The notes below the pieces were generated by a model that did no database searches, was not told where the DNA came from, and saw only the letters and a program-made list of their open reading frames with translations. A stretch of 64,000 nt of DNA from positions 1,409,888 through 1,473,887 of the forward strand of contig NZ_NPMR01000001.1 of the NCBI RefSeq assembly GCF_002245215.1, given 5' to 3'. Shown piece by piece: positions 1 through 8,162 of this stretch. Positions within the stretch are counted from its first letter, which is position 1. The number at the start of each line of letters is the position of its first letter. A program made the position numbers and the translations under genes. The DNA is from Microbacterium sp. Yaish 1. Lineage in GTDB: Bacteria > Actinomycetota > Actinomycetes > Actinomycetales > Microbacteriaceae.

Positions 1-2
1 TG

Positions 3-305
3 AAGCTGTCGTTCCTGGCGGCCGTGGCTCTGGCGATCGTCACGGTCGTCGCGACCTTCCTCGTCTTCATGGTGCTCAGCACCACCGGTCTCATCGACCG
101 GGTGGACGAGCTGTTCGTCGCGTTCTCGAACGGCGACTTCTCGATCAAGCAGTTCCTGAACCTGCCGCAGGTCATGGCGTTCGCGGCGGTCGTGGCCATC
201 CTCAACCTCATCGTCATCACCGTGCTCGGCGCTGTCGTGGCCGGCATCTACAACGTGATGGTCAAGGTCACCGGCGGACTGCTGGTCGGCTTCACCTCCA
301 ATTAG
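3..305 (+). CDS. DUF3566 domain membrane protein, 3' part
   Basis: The reading frame is open from the window edge, so the start lies upstream and only the last 100 residues are visible. The segment has two hydrophobic stretches flanking a short polar loop and ends with a transmembrane span followed by GFTSN. This matches the C-terminal part of the DUF3566 family, which in Actinobacteria sits just downstream of gyrA and just before tRNA-Ile and tRNA-Ala, as here. The family's function is not established. The gyrA linkage is inferred because that gene is outside the window. Confidence 0.75.
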   Translation, partial: KLSFLAAVALAIVTVVATFLVFMVLSTTGLIDRVDELFVAFSNGDFSIKQFLNLPQVMAFAAVVAILNLIVITVLGAVVAGIYNVMVKVTGGLLVGFTSN

Positions 306-366
306 TAGATTCCCGGATCATCGGGTAAAGTCTTGGAGGTTGCCGGCGCGTGAAGCGCGTCGGTAC

Positions 367-440
367 GGGGCTATAGCTCAGGCGGTTAGAGCGCTTCACT
401 GATAATGAAGAGGTCCCAGGTTCAAGTCCTGGTAGCCCCA
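367..440 (+). tRNA. tRNA-Ile (GAT)
   Basis: A full cloverleaf is visible. The 7-bp acceptor stem is GGGGCTA/TAGCCCC, the anticodon loop is CTGATAA (anticodon GAT), and the T-arm is CCAGG-TTCAAGT-CCTGG. The discriminator base is A440 and CCA is not encoded. It stands alone, outside any rRNA operon, 14 bp before tRNA-Ala. Confidence 0.97.
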
Positions 441-454
441 CCCCGAACCCCCTC

Positions 455-527
455 GGGGCCTTAGCTCAGCTGGTAGAGCGCCTGCTTTGCAAGCAGGATG
501 TCAGGAGTTCGAATCTCCTAGGCTCCA
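455..527 (+). tRNA. tRNA-Ala (TGC)
   Basis: The acceptor stem GGGGCCT pairs with AGGCTCC (one G-U pair). The anticodon loop CTTTGCA gives anticodon TGC, and the T-arm contains GTTCGAAT. CCA is not encoded. It is very likely co-transcribed with the preceding tRNA-Ile. Confidence 0.97.
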
Positions 528-534
528 CAGGCAA

Positions 535-570
535 GACGCCGGGTATCCGTTCCCACGGATACCCGGCGTC
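535..570. terminator. 15-bp hairpin terminator after the tRNA pair
   Basis: The arms 535-549 and 556-570 are perfectly complementary (GACGCCGGGTATCCG and its complement) around a 6-nt loop. The hairpin lies between the tRNAs and the convergent protease gene, so it can stop transcription from both sides. There is no long U-tract, which is common in high-GC actinobacteria. Confidence 0.8.
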
Positions 571-591
571 ACTGTTTCGCCGGCGCGTACG

Positions 592-1704
592 TCAGCGGGT
601 GAGCAGCCTCAGACCGTATGCCTGCAGGATCTCGTTGACCGGCTGGAAGTACGTCGTGCCGCCGGTGCTGCAGTTGCCCGATCCACCGGACGTGACGCCC
701 TGCGCCTGGTTTCCGGCGAGCAGCGAGCCGCCGGAATCACCGCGCTCGGCGCAGACCGACGTGCGGATGAGGCCCGAGACGGTGCCCTCCGCGTAACGGA
801 CGCTGCTGTTGTAGGCCTGCACCTGACCGCAGTGCCAGCCCGTCGTGGAACCGGAGCGGCACACGGTTGCGCCGACGGCTGCGGGCGTCGATCCGGCGAC
901 GGCGACAGCGCCGCCTGCGTAGTCGGAGACAGTCCCGACGGGGGTGTGCGACGGCGTCGCGACCCAGGCGTAGTCATCACCCGGGAAGCTCGAGCCGCGG
1001 AACGTCCCGTAGTTCGTCGATGCCCCTGCTCGGCCGCAGTGGCCGGCGGTCACGAACCCGCCCTCGACGGCGAAGCCGACCGAGCAGCGCGAGGTGCCGT
1101 TGATCGTGTACGCGATCCCGCCCTGGATGGTCGCGAACGTCTCGGGTGCCTCGGCAGTGATCTCCACGCGCACCGCGTCCGCGGGGGCTCCGATCTGCGC
1201 GGCGACCTCGGATGCCGCGGCATCGCCGAGGGTCTCGACGACCACCTGATTGGTGGTCACGTCGATCCACCATGATGTGACGTCGCCGACAGGGCCGGCT
1301 TCGGACAGACGGGCGGAGATCGACTCGAGATCGTCGATCGAATAGGCGACCTCGACGGGGACGGCGCCCGCGTTCTCGGCTGCCTGCCGCGCGTCCGCTG
1401 AGGTCACGGCCGTGTAGATCGTCCGCGTCGACTCGTCGAGCCAGGAGCCGGCATAGGCTGCACCGGTCTCGTCGGCGAGTGTGGCGGTCGTGGTGTTCGC
1501 GGTGTCCTGGAATGCGAGGACGTCGAGGGCGCCGGCGGTGTCGGTGCCGAGCTCTTCGGCCATCGCCGAGAGCAAGCCAGGATCGACGCCGGCGGAACCG
1601 TCGTCGGGGCCGGGCGTCTGTGCCGACGCCGGGGCGGTCATGATGCTCGTGAATGCCAGGCTCAGGGCGGCGATGCCCAGAGCCGAACGGGTCGTTGATC
1701 TCAC
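592..1704 (-). CDS. Secreted S1 family serine protease, streptogrisin/alpha-lytic type
   Basis: This 370-residue preproprotein starts at a GTG with a GGAAGG ribosome site 7 nt upstream. A signal peptide (about residues 1-27, ending APASA) precedes an alpha-lytic-type prodomain of roughly 150 residues, then a chymotrypsin-fold mature domain. The catalytic triad is visible: His222 in TAGHCG, Asp at about 243 in GDDYAW, and Ser324 in GDSGGS. Paired cysteines fit the usual disulfides. By family knowledge the prodomain folds the protease and is then cleaved off, and the mature enzyme is extracellular. The gene stands alone, convergent with the tRNA pair. Confidence 0.92.
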   Translation of the reverse strand: MRSTTRSALGIAALSLAFTSIMTAPASAQTPGPDDGSAGVDPGLLSAMAEELGTDTAGALDVLAFQDTANTTTATLADETGAAYAGSWLDESTRTIYTAVTSADARQAAENAGAVPVEVAYSIDDLESISARLSEAGPVGDVTSWWIDVTTNQVVVETLGDAAASEVAAQIGAPADAVRVEITAEAPETFATIQGGIAYTINGTSRCSVGFAVEGGFVTAGHCGRAGASTNYGTFRGSSFPGDDYAWVATPSHTPVGTVSDYAGGAVAVAGSTPAAVGATVCRSGSTTGWHCGQVQAYNSSVRYAEGTVSGLIRTSVCAERGDSGGSLLAGNQAQGVTSGGSGNCSTGGTTYFQPVNEILQAYGLRLLTR

Positions 1705-1835
1705 GGGATGTCCTTCCATCGGGGGGAATGAATGGTGGGTACCCACTGGCATCAAAGCATCCTCAGGGCGTTTTGCGAAGGGGCTGCCAGGAAACTTGGA
1801 CGGAATGTAACAACCCGCGCAACAATCGGCGAAAA

Positions 1836-2489
1836 TCAGGAGTGGGCGTGGTCCGCCCGCTCTGCACCAGCCTCCGTGCTGATGGCGATCCCGTCCATGA
1901 CGACGGCAACGACCTCCGCGGCCAGCGTCGGCGTCACCGGCAGATGCCCGAACAGCATCCGGTAGTAGACGGGTGCGGCGAGCATGTCGAGGATCAGGGG
2001 GATGTCGACATCGGGGCGGATGTCGCCGCGCTCGATGCCTCGCCGCAGCGCCGCTTCGCTGGAGGTACGGCGGGGATGGAACAGTCGGTCGAAGAACTCC
2101 TTCTCGAGCTCCGGGTCGTGTGCGAGGTCCGCCACGAGCGCCGGAAGGACCGAACGACCCATCTTTTCGCCGAAGGACGGGCTGAGGGAGCCGATTCCCT
2201 CGATGAGATCGCACCGGGTGCATCCGGTATCGGGTGTGGGCTGCGCGCCGAGCTGATCCAAGAGCGCGCTGACGATGAGGTGCTGTCGCGATCGCCACCG
2301 GCGTCGGAGCGCCGGGGTGTTCGTTCCCGCCCGGGAGGCGACGTCTTCGAGGGTCAGGCCGCTGTAACCGCGCTCGGCGAGAACCTCGAGCGTCGCACGC
2401 CGGATCGCCTCGTCGATGCGCGGATCGCGAGGTCGCCCGCGACTGGGGCGTGCGTCGTGAGCGTCAGAAGCGGATGATGCCACGCTCAC
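1836..2489 (-). CDS. TetR family transcriptional regulator
   Basis: The N-terminal helix-turn-helix reads ATLEVLAERGYSGLTLEDVA followed by AGTNTPALRRRW, typical of TetR. The rest is a helical ligand-binding domain containing LFHPRR and a C-terminal part like the TetR_C families. The start is uncertain. The GTG at 2489 is chosen because a TATAAA -10 element ends about 10 bp upstream (2500-2505), suggesting a near-leaderless message. An in-frame ATG at 2519 would add ten residues. It is divergent from the MFS efflux gene at 2549 and presumably represses it. Confidence 0.85.
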   Translation of the reverse strand: MSVASSASDAHDARPSRGRPRDPRIDEAIRRATLEVLAERGYSGLTLEDVASRAGTNTPALRRRWRSRQHLIVSALLDQLGAQPTPDTGCTRCDLIEGIGSLSPSFGEKMGRSVLPALVADLAHDPELEKEFFDRLFHPRRTSSEAALRRGIERGDIRPDVDIPLILDMLAAPVYYRMLFGHLPVTPTLAAEVVAVVMDGIAISTEAGAERADHAHS

Positions 2490-2548
2490 ACGATAGCCGT
2501 TTATATTGTGTTCTAGCATCGAATGAAAATGACAGCGAGAGGATCGAG
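2490..2548. promoter_or_regulatory. Divergent tetR/MFS promoter region
   Basis: This short AT-richer spacer carries overlapping elements. On the minus strand TATAAA (2500-2505) can serve tetR. On the plus strand TATATT (2502-2507) can serve the MFS gene. No perfect long palindrome is visible, so the exact TetR operator is not assigned. Confidence 0.45.
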
Positions 2549-3976
2549 ATGCCGGAACATCGGGAGAGTACGTCGTCGCCATCGTCCACGGCACGGAGCC
2601 GGGTCTTCGATGCCCGCCACCGGGGGCTCACCGCGGGCATCCTGCTCTCCGTGGGAATGGTCGCGTTCGAGTCGCTCGGTGTCGCGACCGTCCTGCCCGT
2701 GATCGCACGCGACCTCGATGGGCTCGGCGCCTACGGTTGGGGGCTTTCGGCGCTGATGCTCGCGAACATCGTGGGAACCGTCACCGCGGGCCACATGGCC
2801 GACCGGCGGGGAGTGGCGCGTCCGCTGGCGCTCGGCATGCTGGTCTTCCTCGCGGGCTGCGCGATCGCCGGCGCCGCAGGCTCCTGGTCGCTGTTCCTGG
2901 TGGGGCGGGTGGTCCAGGGAATCGGTGTCGGAGCGGTGATGGCTGCGAGCTACACCGCGATCGGACGTGCGTATCCGGAGTCGCTCCGAGCGCAGATGTT
3001 CGCATTGCTGTCATCGGCGTGGACGATTCCCTCGCTCGTCGGACCGCTCCTGGCGGGGATCGCCGCCGACCTCGTGGGTTGGCGTTGGGTGTTCGTCGCG
3101 ATGGTGCCGCTGATCATCGCGGCCATGGCGCTCACGCTCCCGCGGCTGCGGCGGATGGCGGACGCCGGGCCGGCTCACACCCAGACGCCGACCGCCGGCG
3201 GGGCACGGTGGTGGCGTGGGCCCCTCGCCAGCTCGCTCCTGCTCACCCTGGGAACGGCGCTGCTGCTTCAGGCTCTGCTGTTCGGAGACCTCGCGCTGAT
3301 GGCGGTCGGTGCGATCCTCGGGCTCGGCGTCGCGCTCGTCGCGTTCCGCCGGGTGACGCCGGAGGGAACCCTGTCCGCCCGCGCCGGTCTCGGGGCCGGC
3401 GTGATCGTGCGTCTGCTCCTCAGTGGCGCCTACTTCGGAAGCGAGGCGTTCCTCCCGCTTGCGTTCCAGGAGCTGCGCGGGCAGACTCCGGCAGCGGCGG
3501 GACTGGCGCTCTCGGCGGGCGCCCTGACCTGGGTGGCCGGTTCGCTGCTCCAGGCCCGGTGGGACCGCCGCCATCACGGTCGCCGTTCGCGCGCGGTCGC
3601 CGGGGGAGCGGCTGTTCTCCTGCTCGGCACAGTCGCCATCGCCGTCACCGCTCTCGTCGACGTGGTTCCCGCGTGGTGCGCGATCGGTGGCTGGGCCATC
3701 GGGGGACTGGGCATGGGCATCGCCTTCAATGCGTCGACCACGGACACGATGGAACAGGCCCCTGACGGACAGCAGGGCCAGGTCAGCAGTGCGCTGCAAT
3801 TGGCTCAGACTCTCGCCACCGCCGTCATCGCGGGCGTGGGCGGAGCGATCGTCGCGTCGGCGACCGGCGCAGCCGAGAGCCTTCCCGCAGCGATCGCGAC
3901 CGTCTTCGCGGTGACCGCCGCGCTCGCGGCGCTCGCGCTCGCACTGTCGGGAAGACTGCGACCTGCGGCGGGATGA
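2549..3976 (+). CDS. MFS transporter, drug-efflux type
   Basis: The 475-residue protein begins at an ATG 5 nt after a GAGAGGA ribosome site. It has many hydrophobic spans, an early motif-A-like loop (GHMADRRGVARPLALG), and the motif-C-like stretch WTIPSLVGPLLAGIAADLVGWRW, consistent with the 14-TM DHA2 branch. Divergent transcription from a TetR gene points to an inducible export pump. The substrate cannot be read from the sequence. Confidence 0.87.
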   Translation: MPEHRESTSSPSSTARSRVFDARHRGLTAGILLSVGMVAFESLGVATVLPVIARDLDGLGAYGWGLSALMLANIVGTVTAGHMADRRGVARPLALGMLVFLAGCAIAGAAGSWSLFLVGRVVQGIGVGAVMAASYTAIGRAYPESLRAQMFALLSSAWTIPSLVGPLLAGIAADLVGWRWVFVAMVPLIIAAMALTLPRLRRMADAGPAHTQTPTAGGARWWRGPLASSLLLTLGTALLLQALLFGDLALMAVGAILGLGVALVAFRRVTPEGTLSARAGLGAGVIVRLLLSGAYFGSEAFLPLAFQELRGQTPAAAGLALSAGALTWVAGSLLQARWDRRHHGRRSRAVAGGAAVLLLGTVAIAVTALVDVVPAWCAIGGWAIGGLGMGIAFNASTTDTMEQAPDGQQGQVSSALQLAQTLATAVIAGVGGAIVASATGAAESLPAAIATVFAVTAALAALALALSGRLRPAAG

Positions 3977-3994
3977 ATGAGGTCGAGAAGCCGG

Positions 3995-4567
3995 TCAGGA
4001 GTTCTCGATGAGCCCGGCGACGATCTCGGTTGCGGTACCGGATGCGTCGATGAGTCCGAAGAAGTGCACGGCCCCGTAACCGAACTGGTATTCGCTGACG
4101 ACCTCGTCATCGACGGGATACCCGTCTTCGTCGAAGGAGAACAGGAACCGGTATCCCGCCTCTCGCACCGCAGCCAGGCGGGACTCTTCGTGCTGGATTC
4201 GTCGTGGCTCATCCGCGATGCGGATCAGGGACGGGGCGTCCCCGTCTGCGATTGCCGGCTCCAGCGCGCGACCGACGAGGAACGGATGCACCGCCACCTC
4301 TTCCTCGGCGCGCGTCGAGGGGGCGTGGAGGAGCACGGCGACGGCGATGTCGGGGTAATGGTCGTCCGGGTCGCCGATCTCGAATCCGCGGCGAACGAAC
4401 ACCGAGAGCTCGCGATCATCGAGCCACGGCGCCGTTCCCGCGGCCAGGGTGAGCAGGTAGTCGTGCGTATTCAGGAGCGGGTCGTTCACGAGCACGCTCG
4501 GGGGCTTCCCGCCCAGGCGTGACCCGCTCACGGCGTCGGCGATCGCGACGTCGAATGCCTGCTCCAT
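3995..4567 (-). CDS. Conserved hypothetical protein, 190 aa
   Basis: I do not recognise this family. The protein is soluble, acidic (rich in Asp and Glu) and has no signal peptide or membrane segment. It contains the phrases VNDPLLNTHDYLL and FDEDGYPVDDEVVSEYQFGYGAVHFFG. Its 3' end converges on the MFS gene with only 18 bp between them. Coding on this strand is supported by strongly biased third positions and a normal composition. Confidence 0.6.
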   Translation of the reverse strand: MEQAFDVAIADAVSGSRLGGKPPSVLVNDPLLNTHDYLLTLAAGTAPWLDDRELSVFVRRGFEIGDPDDHYPDIAVAVLLHAPSTRAEEEVAVHPFLVGRALEPAIADGDAPSLIRIADEPRRIQHEESRLAAVREAGYRFLFSFDEDGYPVDDEVVSEYQFGYGAVHFFGLIDASGTATEIVAGLIENS

Positions 4568-4660
4568 CCGACCATCGTATGAGGGCGGGTCGCCGGTCCC
4601 GCGACAACGAAAGCGCGGCGATCGGCGTCTTCCCGAGGCTGGCGCGACCGGTCAGCTCGA

Positions 4661-5146
4661 TCAGCGCGAACGCTGCTCCGTGATGTCGGCGACAGTCGCG
4701 CCGTGCGCGGCGATGAGAGCATCGGCGTCGACGAAGAGGCTGTAGCCGTGCGCGCCGGCACCCATCGCGATGCGCCGCCCCACGATGGATGAATCGGCGA
4801 AGACCGGCCAGTCATGAGTGCTGCCGATCGGCACGATCGTGCCGCGTTCGTACCCGGTGGCCGCCAGGGCGAGCTCGGGCTCCGGCAGGCGCAGTTTGTT
4901 GACTCCCACGAGCGCCCGGAGCTTCGGCCAGGAGATCACCCGGTCACCCGGGACGAGCGCGAATAGGTAGGTGTCGTCGCTGCGTTTGATCACGAGGGTC
5001 TTCACGATGTCGTCGGGCTCGAGTCCGAGGAGCGCCGCGGCCTCATCGAGGCTGGAAGCGTCCGGACGCGGTCGCACGACGACATCGAGCCCACGCTCGG
5101 CCGCGGCGAGGCGGACCCGAGACGTGGGCTCGAGATCTTCGGTCAT
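4661..5146 (-). CDS. YbaK/EbsC family aminoacyl-tRNA deacylase
   Basis: The 161-residue protein has the YbaK/ProX fold signature: VKTLVIKRSDDTYLFALVPGD near residue 45-65, LRLPEPELALAATGYERGTIVPIG, and a C-terminal GAGAHGYSLFVDADAL. Members hydrolyse mischarged aminoacyl-tRNA (often Cys- or Ala-tRNAPro) and contain the conserved lysine in VKTLV. The ATG at 5146 is 5 nt after the stop of the upstream gene, so the two are probably co-transcribed. Exact substrate specificity is unknown. Confidence 0.85.
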   Translation of the reverse strand: MTEDLEPTSRVRLAAAERGLDVVVRPRPDASSLDEAAALLGLEPDDIVKTLVIKRSDDTYLFALVPGDRVISWPKLRALVGVNKLRLPEPELALAATGYERGTIVPIGSTHDWPVFADSSIVGRRIAMGAGAHGYSLFVDADALIAAHGATVADITEQRSR

Positions 5147-5151
5147 CCGAT

Positions 5152-5730
5152 TCAGGCGTCGGGAGCGCGCAGCGGGTCGTCGGCAACCCACAGCTCGTCG
5201 TCGGCGCGAAGCGTCTGCCAGGCGGCGTAGAGCACGCCGGCGGCGGCAGCGACACCGAGGATCAGGGCGATGACGCCGCCGGCGCCACGCTTCTTCTTCG
5301 GCTCGGGCAGTGCGGCACGCGACTGGAACTTCTTCGTCGCCTTCTTGCCGTACTTGGCGGCCTTCTTCTTGACCGAGGTCAGGTCGAGGTCGACGCCGCG
5401 GCCGTGGGCGAGGCGCTCACGCGTGTCGTTCGCGGCATCCCACACCGAGAGGGCGCCGCCCACGACGGCACCAGCGGCGGGGATGAGGGCGCCGTTGTAG
5501 ACCTTGCGGGTGGCGCGGACGCTCTTGTCGACGTACGGCGCCGCGTACTGCTCGTAGGTGTTCTGAACGGCGGGCTTGACGTGCTCGCGGTTGTAGTTGC
5601 CCAGCTGGTGGCCGGCGTCGCGTGCGACTTTGGCGGCCTCTCCCATCAGGACCTGCTGCGACTCCCACAGGGTGTTCGCCTGCTTCTGGAGCTTGCGGAG
5701 TTGCTTCTTGCGCTTGCGGCTGAGGCTCAC
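5152..5730 (-). CDS. Conserved actinobacterial protein with one C-terminal membrane span
   Basis: The N-terminus is highly basic (MSLSRKRKKQLRKLQKQ), followed by a helical region with a long amphipathic stretch. A Gly/Ala-rich segment comes next (GALIPAAGAVVGGALSVWDAAND), then a lysine-rich linker. One clear transmembrane helix (GGVIALILGVAAAAGVLYAAW) lies near residues 152-172, and the tail is acidic. No catalytic motif is visible and the function is unknown. It overlaps the promoter side of the divergent cyclophilin gene and precedes the YbaK-type gene. Confidence 0.7.
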   Translation of the reverse strand: MSLSRKRKKQLRKLQKQANTLWESQQVLMGEAAKVARDAGHQLGNYNREHVKPAVQNTYEQYAAPYVDKSVRATRKVYNGALIPAAGAVVGGALSVWDAANDTRERLAHGRGVDLDLTSVKKKAAKYGKKATKKFQSRAALPEPKKKRGAGGVIALILGVAAAAGVLYAAWQTLRADDELWVADDPLRAPDA

Positions 5731-5822
5731 GTGGGCCCTCCCTGCATCGTGGGACGTTTTCCCTCATCTTGCCAGAGAGCGCCCCAGCCAGCAGGGCATT
5801 GACAGGTGCGAGAATGGCACAC

Positions 5823-6380
5823 ATGCCTCAGCACACCGCAGTAGCGACGATCCACACCAACCACGGCGACATCGTCGTCAACCTTTTCGGCGACCAGGCC
5901 CCCCGCACGGTGAAGAACTTCATCGGCCTCGCCGACGGTTCGCAGGAGTGGACCGACCCCGCCACGGGCAAGCCTGGCGAGGGCCCCCTCTACACCGACG
6001 TCATCTTCCACCGCATCATCCCGAACTTCATGATCCAGGGCGGCGACCCGCTCGGCCAGGGCATCGGCGGCCCCGGCTACAACTTCGACGATGAGATCAG
6101 CCCCGAGCTGGACTTCCAGAAGCCCTACATCCTCGCCATGGCCAACGCCGGACTCCGCCGCAACGCGATCACCGGCAAGGCCGAGGGCACGAACGGCTCG
6201 CAGTTCTTCATCACCACCGACCCGACCCCCTGGCTGCAGGGCAAGCACACCATCTTCGGCGAGGTCGCGGATGACGCGTCGCGTCAGGTCGTCGACACGA
6301 TCGCCTCGGTGAAGACCGGCGCGCAGGACCGCCCGGTCGACCCGGTGGTCATCTCGTCGATCGACGTCGTCACGGTCTGA
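5823..6380 (+). CDS. Cyclophilin-type peptidyl-prolyl cis-trans isomerase
   Basis: The cytosolic 185-residue cyclophilin contains the family core motifs FHRIIPNFMIQGGDP, GRRNAITG-like ANAGLRRNAITGKAEGTNGSQFFI and GKHTIFGEV. The active-site Arg is in FHRI and the Phe/Trp pocket residues are present in SQFFIT and WLQGKH. It catalyses prolyl isomerisation in folding proteins. The ATG at 5823 matches the usual family N-terminus. An ATG at 5814 is a possible alternative, giving three more residues. The rhomboid gene follows after 7 nt, so the pair is likely one operon. Confidence 0.95.
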   Translation: MPQHTAVATIHTNHGDIVVNLFGDQAPRTVKNFIGLADGSQEWTDPATGKPGEGPLYTDVIFHRIIPNFMIQGGDPLGQGIGGPGYNFDDEISPELDFQKPYILAMANAGLRRNAITGKAEGTNGSQFFITTDPTPWLQGKHTIFGEVADDASRQVVDTIASVKTGAQDRPVDPVVISSIDVVTV

Positions 6381-6387
6381 GCGGTAC

Positions 6388-7287
6388 GTGAGCGCGTCCG
6401 AGCTGCGGAGCAACCCCGACAATTTCTGTTACCGGCATCCCGACCGGCAGAGCTTCGTGCTCTGCCAGCGGTGCCTGCGCACCATCTGCGCGGAATGCCA
6501 GACGCAGATGCCCGTCGGTGTGATCTGCCCCGAATGTCTGCGTGATCAGCAGAAGAGCTCGGGCGCGCCGCGTCCCCGCCGCGCACCGCGCATCCTGCGT
6601 GCGGTGCGGTCCGACGATTCCCGCCCGCTGGTCACCTACGGGATCATCGGCGTAACGTTCTTCGCCTTCGTCGTCGGACTCATTCCCGGCGCGGGCGCCG
6701 TGGTGCAGTCGCTGCTGGCGCTGTACCCGCCGCTGCTCTACCCGCAGTTCAGCGGCACCTTCCAGCCCTGGCGTCTGTTCACGGTGCTGTTCGTGCACAG
6801 CGGCTTTTGGCACGTCGGGCTCAACATGCTCGCACTGTGGATGCTGGGACGCAGCCTCGAACCGATGCTCGGACGAGGTCGTTTCCTGTGGCTCTACCTG
6901 CTCAGCGGCCTCGGGGGATCCGTCGCGGTCGTCCTGTTCGGCTTCACGTCGGCGGTCGTCGGAGCATCGGGTGCGATCTTCGGACTCTTCGGCGCCCTGC
7001 TCGTGATCGGCCGCCACATCGGCGCCAACATCACGGGCATCGCCGTCGTCCTCGGGATCAACCTCGTCATCACGTTCCTGCCCCTGCTCACGAGCGGGCT
7101 CGGTGGCGGTGGCGGCGTCCAGATCTCATGGCAGGCGCATGTCGGCGGACTGGCCGTGGGAGCGCTGGTCGGACTGATCTACGCGCGCACCCGGACGATC
7201 CGACGTCGGAAGCTTCAGATCTGGTTGCTCGGCGCTACCGCCGCGGCCCTGATCGCCCTGCTCGCCGTGCCGCTCGCCCTGTACTGA
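6388..7287 (+). CDS. Rhomboid family intramembrane serine protease with zinc-binding N-terminus
   Basis: The start is a GTG. Residues 14-50 hold a B-box-like cysteine/histidine cluster (CYRHPDRQSFVLCQRC, CAEC, CPEC) that probably binds zinc. Residues from about 82 onward form a six- or seven-TM rhomboid core. The catalytic dyad is Ser194 in GASGAIFG and His251 in QAHVGG, with the conserved HSGFWHVGLNM in an early loop. Members cleave transmembrane segments of substrate proteins. The actinobacterial zinc-finger-rhomboid fusion and its place next to the cyclophilin and crgA are conserved in this group. The substrate is unknown. Confidence 0.93.
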   Translation: MSASELRSNPDNFCYRHPDRQSFVLCQRCLRTICAECQTQMPVGVICPECLRDQQKSSGAPRPRRAPRILRAVRSDDSRPLVTYGIIGVTFFAFVVGLIPGAGAVVQSLLALYPPLLYPQFSGTFQPWRLFTVLFVHSGFWHVGLNMLALWMLGRSLEPMLGRGRFLWLYLLSGLGGSVAVVLFGFTSAVVGASGAIFGLFGALLVIGRHIGANITGIAVVLGINLVITFLPLLTSGLGGGGGVQISWQAHVGGLAVGALVGLIYARTRTIRRRKLQIWLLGATAAALIALLAVPLALY

Positions 7288-7293
7288 CGGAAG

Positions 7294-7302
7294 TTATCCA
7301 CA
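7294..7302 (+). promoter_or_regulatory. Perfect DnaA box TTATCCACA
   Basis: The nonamer TTATCCACA matches the bacterial DnaA-box consensus exactly. It sits 7 bp after the rhomboid stop codon, outside any gene, and a partly similar CTATCCCCA follows. The region is near oriC by gene order, so a DnaA-titration or regulatory role is possible but unproven. Confidence 0.5.
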
Positions 7303-7318
7303 GGTCTATCCCCAGGTG

Positions 7319-7350
7319 GGGATGGAATCACACCGGTGTGATTCCATCCC
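7319..7350. terminator. 32-bp perfect palindrome between convergent rhomboid and crgA
   Basis: Bases 7319-7334 and 7335-7350 are exact reverse complements. As RNA this folds into a 14-bp stem with a CCGG loop in either direction. It lies between the stop codons of the two convergent genes, so a bidirectional terminator is the simplest reading. Confidence 0.8.
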
Positions 7351-7364
7351 ATGTGGAGAACTGC

Positions 7365-7604
7365 TCAGCGCCACCGAGTGGTCATGAGGAAGCCCACGAA
7401 CGCGATCCCGAAACCGATCACCAGGTTCCAGCCGCCGATGCCGGGCACGGGAAGGGTGGAGTTGCTCAGGTAGAAGACGAGCACCCACACGAGTCCGATG
7501 AGCATCAGTCCCAGCATGATCGGCTTGAACCAGACCGGGTTAGGTGCGTCATCTGCGGGGCGTCGCTCCACGGTCGGGTCGTCGTGGTCGCTCGAAGATG
7601 CCAT
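7365..7604 (-). CDS. crgA: Cell division protein CrgA
   Basis: The 79-residue protein has a short charged N-terminus (PNPVWFKPIM), two transmembrane helices separated by the NSTLPVPGIGGWN loop, and the characteristic ending GFLMTTRWR. CrgA is an actinobacterial divisome membrane protein that interacts with FtsZ, FtsQ and PBPs. The position between the rhomboid and sortase genes near oriC is conserved. It is transcribed convergently with the rhomboid gene. Confidence 0.95.
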   Translation of the reverse strand: MASSSDHDDPTVERRPADDAPNPVWFKPIMLGLMLIGLVWVLVFYLSNSTLPVPGIGGWNLVIGFGIAFVGFLMTTRWR

Positions 7605-7731
7605 GGGAGAATCCTAGCCGTCGGACCTCGAGTCGCCCGGGCTCACCCGTCAGGACTCCCACAGGCCCGCCGTGAGACAGTAGGAGAGTGCTCCGCCTCG
7701 GTGATGGCATACCGAATCGAGAGGGGCCGAC

Positions 7732-8151
7732 ATGCCCGCATGGTGGGAACAGATCGTGCACGCAGTAACCGGCCGCGTCAGCCGGCACGATGACCTGCCC
7801 GATCTCCGGCAACTGCCGTCCCGGGCGGTGAGACTGGAACGCACTCACTATCTGGTCAATGATCGCGAGCGACAGAGCCGTCATCCCCGCGCCTACGTCC
7901 TGCGTACCGAAGTGGACGCATCTCGGGGGAGCGGCAGCGTCGCCGCTTTCTCGAACGGTCGTGGCGTGGGGTATCTGCCGCAGTCGGTCGCGGCCGAAAT
8001 GCACCCGCTGCTCGATGATCTCGGAGGTGCCGCCGTCGTGAACGGCGCAGGTGCCAGAACCGGCAGCATCCGCCTCTGGATCGATGTCCCGACGACTGGT
8101 TCGGTCCGCGGCCTCGTCGCCGCAGTGAGATCTTCCAGAGCCGGGGGATAA
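7732..8151 (+). CDS. Small conserved protein, possibly HIRAN-like
   Basis: The start is well supported by a GAGAGGGG ribosome site 5 nt before the ATG. The 139-residue soluble protein contains a pattern reminiscent of HIRAN domains: an Arg-rich strand, SGSVAAFSNGRGVGYLPQSVAAEMHPLLDDLGG, then a final beta region ending RLWIDVP. HIRAN domains bind DNA ends, but the similarity is judged by eye only. It is divergent from crgA and precedes the sortase operon by 11 bp. Confidence 0.6.
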   Translation: MPAWWEQIVHAVTGRVSRHDDLPDLRQLPSRAVRLERTHYLVNDRERQSRHPRAYVLRTEVDASRGSGSVAAFSNGRGVGYLPQSVAAEMHPLLDDLGGAAVVNGAGARTGSIRLWIDVPTTGSVRGLVAAVRSSRAGG

Positions 8152-8162
8152 ACTCTGCGACT

